Shown here one piece after another: positions 7,168-11,013 of a stretch of DNA of 11,013 bases. The number at the start of each line of letters is the position of its first letter. The first letter of the stretch is position 1. Under the pieces are notes generated by a model, which saw only the letters and a program-made list of their open reading frames with translations, did no database searches and was not told the DNA's origin. Location of the stretch: assembly GCA_910585665.1 (NCBI GenBank), contig CAJUFI010000076.1:1-11013 (forward strand), written 5' to 3'. This DNA is from an uncultured Acetatifactor sp. (GTDB lineage Bacteria; Bacillota; Clostridia; Lachnospirales; Lachnospiraceae). Both the position numbers and the translations under genes were made by a program.

Positions 7168-7186
7168 TGGTATGCTTAGCTTACCA
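7168..7186. promoter_or_regulatory. 19-bp operator-like palindrome
   Basis: The sequence TGGTATGCT-T-AGCTTACCA has 9-base arms that match at 8 of 9 positions around one central base. It covers the putative -10 element and start point of the DUF1703 promoter, directly before the ribosome binding site. This is where a repressor would bind, but no cognate regulator is known. Confidence 0.35.
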
Positions 7187-7206
7187 TACATTTATGGAAA
7201 TAACAA
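7178..7206 (-). promoter_or_regulatory. Possible promoter of the DUF1703 gene
   Basis: The minus strand has TTGTTA (7201-7206), a 17-base spacer and TAAGCT (7178-7183) preceded by TGG, an extended -10 arrangement. Each hexamer matches consensus at about four positions. It would let the ATPase gene be transcribed apart from the sigma gene upstream. Confidence 0.35.
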
Positions 7207-7251
7207 GCGCCCCTCCCCCACAGAATCAATCGCTTCGCGTCAGAACTTCAT

Positions 7252-8922
7252 TCAGAAGCTCTCCACAGTCATCCAACATCCCTCCGCGCCGATACCGTTC
7301 TCCGGGGGAACCAGGATGCCCTTCTCCACCAAGGATTCCAGCAAGGCGTTCAGCACTACCGGCTCATACGCCAGGTCGTTCACAAGCCTCCACTCTCCCA
7401 GCAGATACCCCGGCAGGAACCTGCGGATTAAGTTGAACAGTTTTTCTGCCACCGTCTCCGCGCATTTTTCCAGACAGCCGTCGGCAAGCCCCTCCGTAAC
7501 ATGAAACAACCTCTCCCTGTCTTTCCGGCTGCACACCAGAATCTTCGTGTAGAGCATTTCGCCCTCCCGGTAGAGATAGCCGCATTCCAGAGCCCTGGCG
7601 GCATATTCCTTCTCTGCTTCGGATAAGCTGTCCAGTGCAAGCCCCTGCAAGGCTTTAAGGGCCAGACGCAGTTCCTGATTGTCCTCCAGATGGTACCAGC
7701 AGAAAAAATGCCCCTCAATCCACTTATTATAGATATTTTCCACATACCAGCAGCCATATATATCGTCCTCGGCTTCCACGCAGTCGCATCCCGTGCCGAA
7801 GTCCTCGCCATCCTCCACATAGCCATACACGCTGAAAGGGCGCTCCACCTCCTCCACATGGGCAAAATATCTTTCAGCCAGAATCCTCGCCACACAGCGG
7901 GCGAAGACACTGGGCATCATGTGCACTTGCTGCCATAGGATCAGGTTCCAGTCCCTGTCCCGGTTGAGATAAGGAAAAGCCAAATATTCTTCCCTTTGGG
8001 CTTCCACAAAATCTGTGACAATCCGGCAAAAAGCCGGTACCTGCTCCATATAGACGCTGCGGAGCTGCCTTACCTCCTCTCTGTCGAAGAGAGGGAAGTT
8101 GATTGCGTATCTGCCTGTGGCATGGATGCCATTGGCGCCCTTGCCATTGTCAAGCCTGCGCACCAGACCGTACTGGCCGTTTGCCCCTTTCCTCAGGGCT
8201 TCCAGCTCCTCTTCCACATACACGGCGGGGACATGCAGCTGCTCCGCGGCTTCCGCCGGGGTAATCGATCTCTTTCTGCAAAGCCACACAAGATGCCTGG
8301 AAAACTGCTTGGTACACACATCCCTGGGGTCTCCCCAGGCCGGATTGCCCATTCCATAGATACAATACTCTATCGGATCAAGAATGACTGGTTTGGGACT
8401 GATTCCTTTCATCTCTTCCACCTCGCTTTGAATCTTTCTCCTGGCCGCGAACAGTCTCTGCCGGATGGCGGTGTCGCTGGTATTCTGCCGGACGGCAATC
8501 TCTGCCGTGGACAGTCCGTCCAGATAGAACAGCACCATCACCTCACGGTACGCCTTTGTCAGAAAAGCAATCTGGCAGTAGACGGCATCCAGCAGCGCCT
8601 CGCTGTCGTCCTCGCCATTCTCTTCGCCGTCCTCATGGGCAAGGAGCGGAAATATCTCTTCCGGGTCTCCCTGGTACATTATGTCTGAATTACGTCTTTT
8701 TTTATTTGCAAAATCATAATACGTATTCCGTGCAATCCGCCAAAGGAATCCGTAGAGGTTCTTGATATCGCCCTCTGTGTTGGCCGCATTTACCAGTTCG
8801 AATACGATGTCCGAACACAGCTCCCTGGCTTCCTGGCTGTCGCCTGTCCTGGCATAGCAGAAGCCGAAAAGCTTCTCCATCAGGTTTTCATCCATGATTT
8901 TCAGCAGTTCCTGTTTTTTCAT
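7252..8922 (-). CDS. ECF-type sigma factor with long C-terminal extension (copy B)
   Basis: This 556-residue protein is built like the gene at 3934-5484. Region 2 is at 15-75 (EARELCSDIVFELV, then YGFLWRIARNTYYDFANKKR). An acidic linker (93-109, rich in D and E) follows. Region 4 is at 115-165 (YREVMVLFYLDGLSTAEIA, then TSDTAIRQRLFAARRKI). The extension begins with CIYGMGNPAWGD (187-198). It has a winged-helix-like segment TPAEAAEQLHVPAVYVEEEL (221-240), a large middle domain with an acidic cysteine group (GCDCVEAEDDIYGCW, 378-392), a segment ALECGYLYREGEMLYTKI, and a helical C-terminus. There is no membrane segment. The ATG at 8920-8922 is preferred, with GGAGAAG about 9 bases upstream; a TTG at 8940 is the alternative. 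The gene follows an ABC exporter by 111 bases with no terminator between, so it may share its transcript and regulate it (inference). The role of the extension is unknown. Confidence 0.88.
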   Translation of the reverse strand: MKKQELLKIMDENLMEKLFGFCYARTGDSQEARELCSDIVFELVNAANTEGDIKNLYGFLWRIARNTYYDFANKKRRNSDIMYQGDPEEIFPLLAHEDGEENGEDDSEALLDAVYCQIAFLTKAYREVMVLFYLDGLSTAEIAVRQNTSDTAIRQRLFAARRKIQSEVEEMKGISPKPVILDPIEYCIYGMGNPAWGDPRDVCTKQFSRHLVWLCRKRSITPAEAAEQLHVPAVYVEEELEALRKGANGQYGLVRRLDNGKGANGIHATGRYAINFPLFDREEVRQLRSVYMEQVPAFCRIVTDFVEAQREEYLAFPYLNRDRDWNLILWQQVHMMPSVFARCVARILAERYFAHVEEVERPFSVYGYVEDGEDFGTGCDCVEAEDDIYGCWYVENIYNKWIEGHFFCWYHLEDNQELRLALKALQGLALDSLSEAEKEYAARALECGYLYREGEMLYTKILVCSRKDRERLFHVTEGLADGCLEKCAETVAEKLFNLIRRFLPGYLLGEWRLVNDLAYEPVVLNALLESLVEKGILVPPENGIGAEGCWMTVESF

Positions 8923-9010
8923 CGTTCTTTGCTTCTCCAAATATCGTCTGTCCGGCCTTTCCCGGAGACTTGGCGCGCTTTGGGCCTTTCCAATGCCGTT
9001 CTTCAGCCAT
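8888..9010 (-). CDS. Possible small basic peptide overlapping the start of sigma factor B
   Basis: A 40-codon frame starts with ATG (9008-9010) after a GAGGGG site about 7 bases upstream, and ends in TGA 35 bases inside the sigma gene in another frame. The peptide starts MAEERHWKGPKRAKSPGKAG and is rich in Lys and Arg. The overlap with the sigma start could allow translational coupling. No family is recognised, and a frame this short in GC-rich DNA may be chance. Confidence 0.22.
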   Translation of the reverse strand: MAEERHWKGPKRAKSPGKAGQTIFGEAKNDEKTGTAENHG

Positions 9011-9033
9011 CCTGTTGCCCCTCACTATGACGG

Positions 9034-10821
9034 CTATTGGTAATAACTGGCCTGCATGTCATAAAGCATATGATAATAACCGTCCCTCTGCATCAGTTCC
9101 GCGTGAGACCCGTACTCAGAAACCCGTTTGTCTTTGATGACGAGGATTTTGTCGCAGAATTTCGCGCTGGCCAGCCGGTGAGAGATAAAAAAGGCCGTCC
9201 TCTCTCCGATCAAATCGTTGAATTCCTGATACACCGCGTACTCCGCCCTGGGGTCAAGGGCGCTGGTGGGCTCGTCCAGGATGGTTATCAGCGCCCGGGT
9301 CTTACAATAGGTTCTGGCCAGGGCGATTTTCTGCTGCTCCCCGCCGGAGAACTCCACCCCTTCTTCGTCGAACTGCTTTGTCAGGAAGGTCTCATATTTC
9401 CCGGGCAGCTGCATGATTTTGCCGTGTATTCCGGATTTACGTGCGGCCTCCTCTACCTTCTCCTGGTTCTCATTCCCGAAAGAACTGATGTTCTCCCCCA
9501 CCGTGAAGGCGAACAATTTATAGTCCTGAAAGACCGGGGCAAACATGGAAAGATATTCCTCATAATCGTACTGCCTGATATCGATGCCGTTTACCAGAAT
9601 CTCACCCTCTGTGGGATCGTACAGGCGCATCAGCAGCTTCACCAGAGTGCTCTTCCCCGCTCCGTTCTCCCCTACGATGGAAATCTTTTCTCTGCTGTGG
9701 ACAGTGAAAGACATGTGCTCCAGGGCGAATTCGGCCTGTCCGGGATAGCGGAACGATACATCCCTGAACGCAATGTCAAAAGAATCGTCCGCGGAAATCC
9801 TTACCCGTTCCCGGCCCGTCTTTCGGAAACGGCTTTCCAGCACCATGAAACGGTTATAATATTCCATATATTTCGCCGTGTCCGAATAACCCACCAGGGT
9901 ATCGGAAATCTTCCCGAAATATTCTCGGAAAAGCGCAATATTCCCAATGGCAAGCGAGAATGAGCCCATGGACAGAGCCCCCTGTAAAACATAATACCCC
10001 AAAATCCCATAAATAGCAAAATCAATCCCATGGGAAAGGACAGCCCCGATTCCTCCCTGCAGATCCGTATACCGCTTCTTGCGAAGCTCCAGGCCGAGAT
10101 TCTCCTTCATATAGGCCGCTGCCCTGTCCTTCATCTTGCCGCCCAAGTCAAAAATCCGCAAGTCCTTAGCGCACTTATCGCTTGTGGCGATTTCATCGAA
10201 ATAGCGGACATGCCGTTGGTTCTTTATGATTCGGTTGTCCAGACGGAACCGGAATCGGACAAACTTTGCGGAAAGAAACGCATCCAGCAGCATCCCTCCG
10301 ACCACCACGGCAATCAGCCGGATATCGATATGGATCAAAAGGATACAGGCAACCAGAAAGGCCATCAGACTTGAAAAAAGCGCCACGAAATTCCATACCG
10401 TATTGGCCAGCCGGTACCTGATAAAGTCACCAGCCAGAACCTGGAGCTCCTGGATTTCTTTTTCTGCCAGGAGCTGGTAATCCAGTTCCATGCTCTTCCG
10501 GTGGAAAGCGTTGTAAAGCTTTCCCACCACCAGGGAAGTCCTTCCGGGACGGATGCTGTTAAAAAATGATTTGATTAGTTTGACCGCCAGCTGGAGCAGA
10601 AGCAGCAGGATGCATACTGCCGCAAATTCCCCAAAGGGCTGCCGTCTCTCCATGGCGTCAAAGGCATATTTCACAAGGAACATGCCCGGATAGGCCAGCG
10701 CCGCAAAGCTCAGCGTCTCACAGATAAGGTAGAACAGATACCGCCTGTCGGTTCTGTAGACCATCCCGAACAGTTTCGGCACGTAGCCAAATGCCCGCCC
10801 TAATTCCCTCCATTTTTCCAT
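9034..10821 (-). CDS. ABC exporter half-transporter (fused membrane and ATPase domains)
   Basis: This 595-residue ABC transporter has the type IV exporter plan. An N-terminal membrane domain has about six hydrophobic segments (roughly 30-50, 67-87, 143-163, 166-184, 260-280, 283-298). The ATPase domain has Walker A GENGAGKST (384-392), Q-loop Gln432 (VFQDYKLF), signature FSGGEQQ (491-497, a variant of LSGGQ), Walker B ITILDE (512-517) and switch His548 (FISHRL). All catalytic residues are present. The substrate cannot be told; relatives export peptides, lipids or drugs. The ATG at 10819-10821 has AGGAGGA six bases upstream. The frame stays open to 10983, but those 54 extra residues come from a duplicated neighbour tail. 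It probably pairs with a second half-transporter encoded just upstream, whose end lies at the window edge. It precedes sigma factor B by 111 bases in the same direction. Confidence 0.94.
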   Translation of the reverse strand: MEKWRELGRAFGYVPKLFGMVYRTDRRYLFYLICETLSFAALAYPGMFLVKYAFDAMERRQPFGEFAAVCILLLLLQLAVKLIKSFFNSIRPGRTSLVVGKLYNAFHRKSMELDYQLLAEKEIQELQVLAGDFIRYRLANTVWNFVALFSSLMAFLVACILLIHIDIRLIAVVVGGMLLDAFLSAKFVRFRFRLDNRIIKNQRHVRYFDEIATSDKCAKDLRIFDLGGKMKDRAAAYMKENLGLELRKKRYTDLQGGIGAVLSHGIDFAIYGILGYYVLQGALSMGSFSLAIGNIALFREYFGKISDTLVGYSDTAKYMEYYNRFMVLESRFRKTGRERVRISADDSFDIAFRDVSFRYPGQAEFALEHMSFTVHSREKISIVGENGAGKSTLVKLLMRLYDPTEGEILVNGIDIRQYDYEEYLSMFAPVFQDYKLFAFTVGENISSFGNENQEKVEEAARKSGIHGKIMQLPGKYETFLTKQFDEEGVEFSGGEQQKIALARTYCKTRALITILDEPTSALDPRAEYAVYQEFNDLIGERTAFFISHRLASAKFCDKILVIKDKRVSEYGSHAELMQRDGYYHMLYDMQASYYQ

Positions 10822-10832
10822 CGTAAGTCCTC

Positions 10833-10949
10833 CTATTCCAGTTCCGCGTCTGCTCCGCCCTGCACCCAGACATAGGCAGAGTATTTCCGGCCGCGTAAGA
10901 AATGCGTCCGTAAATCCTCTGGGGTGCCGGACAGAGCAGACGCTGTTAT
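10833..10949 (-). pseudogene. Detached copy of the upstream gene's 3' end
   Basis: A minus-strand frame ends with TAG at 10833-10835, inside the Shine-Dalgarno of the ABC gene. It encodes ...SGTPEDLRTHFLRGRKYSAY followed by VWVQGGADAELE. The pattern G-T-P-x-D-L, then KYSAYVWVQ, lines up with the end of the ABC protein in this window (GSHAEL, then YYHMLYDMQ), so it looks like the true tail of an ABC ATPase domain. The period of the tandem duplication (110) is not a multiple of three. The upstream gene therefore now stops at 10946 and this copy is out of frame, with no start of its own. Confidence 0.55.
10840..10903. repeat. Tandem duplication, copy 1
   Basis: These 64 bases recur at 10950-11013 with one difference (g at 10848 against a at 10958). 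The offset is 110 bases. The second copy reaches the window edge, so the full unit may be 110 bp. The copy lies between the upstream gene's stop and the ABC ribosome binding site. Confidence 0.95.
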
Positions 10950-10965
10950 AGTTCCGCATCTGCTC
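10934..10965 (-). promoter_or_regulatory. Hairpin in the leader of the ABC gene
   Basis: A 10-bp stem with one G-U pair forms between 10956-10965 and 10934-10943 in the minus-strand RNA, around a 12-base loop. It covers the upstream gene's stop codon. Because of the duplication, 10934-10943 can also pair perfectly with 10846-10855, so two exclusive folds exist. No U-run follows. Confidence 0.35.
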
Positions 10966-11013
10966 CGCCCTGCACCCAGACATAGGCAGAGTATTTCCGG
11001 CCGCGTAAGAAAT
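10946..11013 (-). CDS. C-terminal end of an upstream protein, probably an ABC half-exporter
   Basis: Only the last 21 codons are inside the window: FLRGRKYSAYVWVQGGADAE, then Leu and the TAA stop at 10946-10948. The Y-x-x-x-x-x-x-Q spacing in KYSAYVWVQG matches the end of the adjacent ABC transporter (YYHMLYDMQA). Half-exporters of this type are commonly encoded as adjacent pairs, so a partner transporter is the best guess. Compared with the copy at 10833, this version lost one terminal Glu when the duplication changed the final codons. The identification rests on a short tail and on context. Confidence 0.5.
   Translation of the reverse strand, partial: FLRGRKYSAYVWVQGGADAEL
10950..11013. 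repeat. Tandem duplication, copy 2 (cut by window edge)
   Basis: This is 63 of 64 bases identical to 10840-10903 and continues to the last base of the window. It encodes the present C-terminus of the upstream protein. The right boundary of the repeat is not visible. Confidence 0.95.

Noticed and set aside
7243..7261. Seven-base hairpin at the sigma B stop codon
   Set aside because: The stem GAGCUUC/GAAGUUC with one G-U pair overlaps the stop and has no following U-run, so it is not a credible terminator.
8954..8991. Direct repeat ggcctttcc, twice, 29 bases apart
   Set aside because: Nine bases in a short GC-rich gap; too short to support a regulatory claim.
9037..9963. 308-codon plus-strand frame
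   Set aside because: It is antisense to the ATPase domain of the ABC transporter, which has complete motifs.
10822..10983. N-terminal extension of the ABC transporter (649-residue version)
   Set aside because: The extension is translated from the duplicated tail of the upstream gene in a different frame. The ATG at 10821 has a strong ribosome binding site and begins the normal exporter sequence.
1..11013. CRISPR arrays, tRNA or rRNA genes, insertion-sequence transposases
   Set aside because: No regularly spaced repeats, no cloverleaf or rRNA-like stretch, and no transposase or integrase motifs were seen. The only sizeable direct repeat is the duplication at the right edge.

Overview
The window reads as chromosomal DNA from a gut-type Clostridia, most likely Lachnospiraceae. 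The basis is family resemblance: a clostridial citrate synthase, a YqeY protein, a solute-binding lipoprotein remnant of lachnospiral type, ECF sigma factors with long C-terminal extensions, and a DUF1703-type ATPase. Base composition is moderately GC-rich, Shine-Dalgarno sites are strong (AGGAGG type), and TTG starts are probable. The genus cannot be fixed from this sequence. Every supported gene lies on the minus strand, so transcription runs from the high-coordinate end to the low-coordinate end.

Layout in transcription order. At the right edge is the last part of an upstream gene, probably an ABC half-exporter, whose 3' end has been copied in a 110-bp-period tandem duplication. Next comes an intact ABC exporter (9034-10821). 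It is followed by an ECF sigma factor with a long C-terminal extension (7252-8922), an AAA-ATPase/PD-(D/E)XK protein of the DUF1703 type (5565-7151), and a second, paralogous sigma factor (3934-5484). A strong GC hairpin (3902-3928) closes that group. yqeY (3350-3787) and citrate synthase (1787-3133) then each have their own recognisable promoter.

Downstream of citrate synthase the sequence is decaying. A 3' fragment of a lanthionine-synthetase (LanM/LanC) gene begins 3 bp after the citrate synthase stop. It runs straight into the 3' part of an ABC solute-binding protein gene that carries an internal stop and a frameshift in a run of five C. The last 400 bases hold only a weak, frame-broken coding trace.

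The most interesting biology is the 3.9-11 kb block. It has two divergent paralogues of a one-protein regulator (ECF sigma domains plus a roughly 350-residue, apparently soluble extension with a winged-helix-like segment), an ABC exporter next to one of them, and a DUF1703 ATPase between them. No membrane anti-sigma factor gene is visible beside either sigma gene. The extension may therefore be the sensing part; this is inference. Citrate synthase and YqeY are ordinary housekeeping functions.
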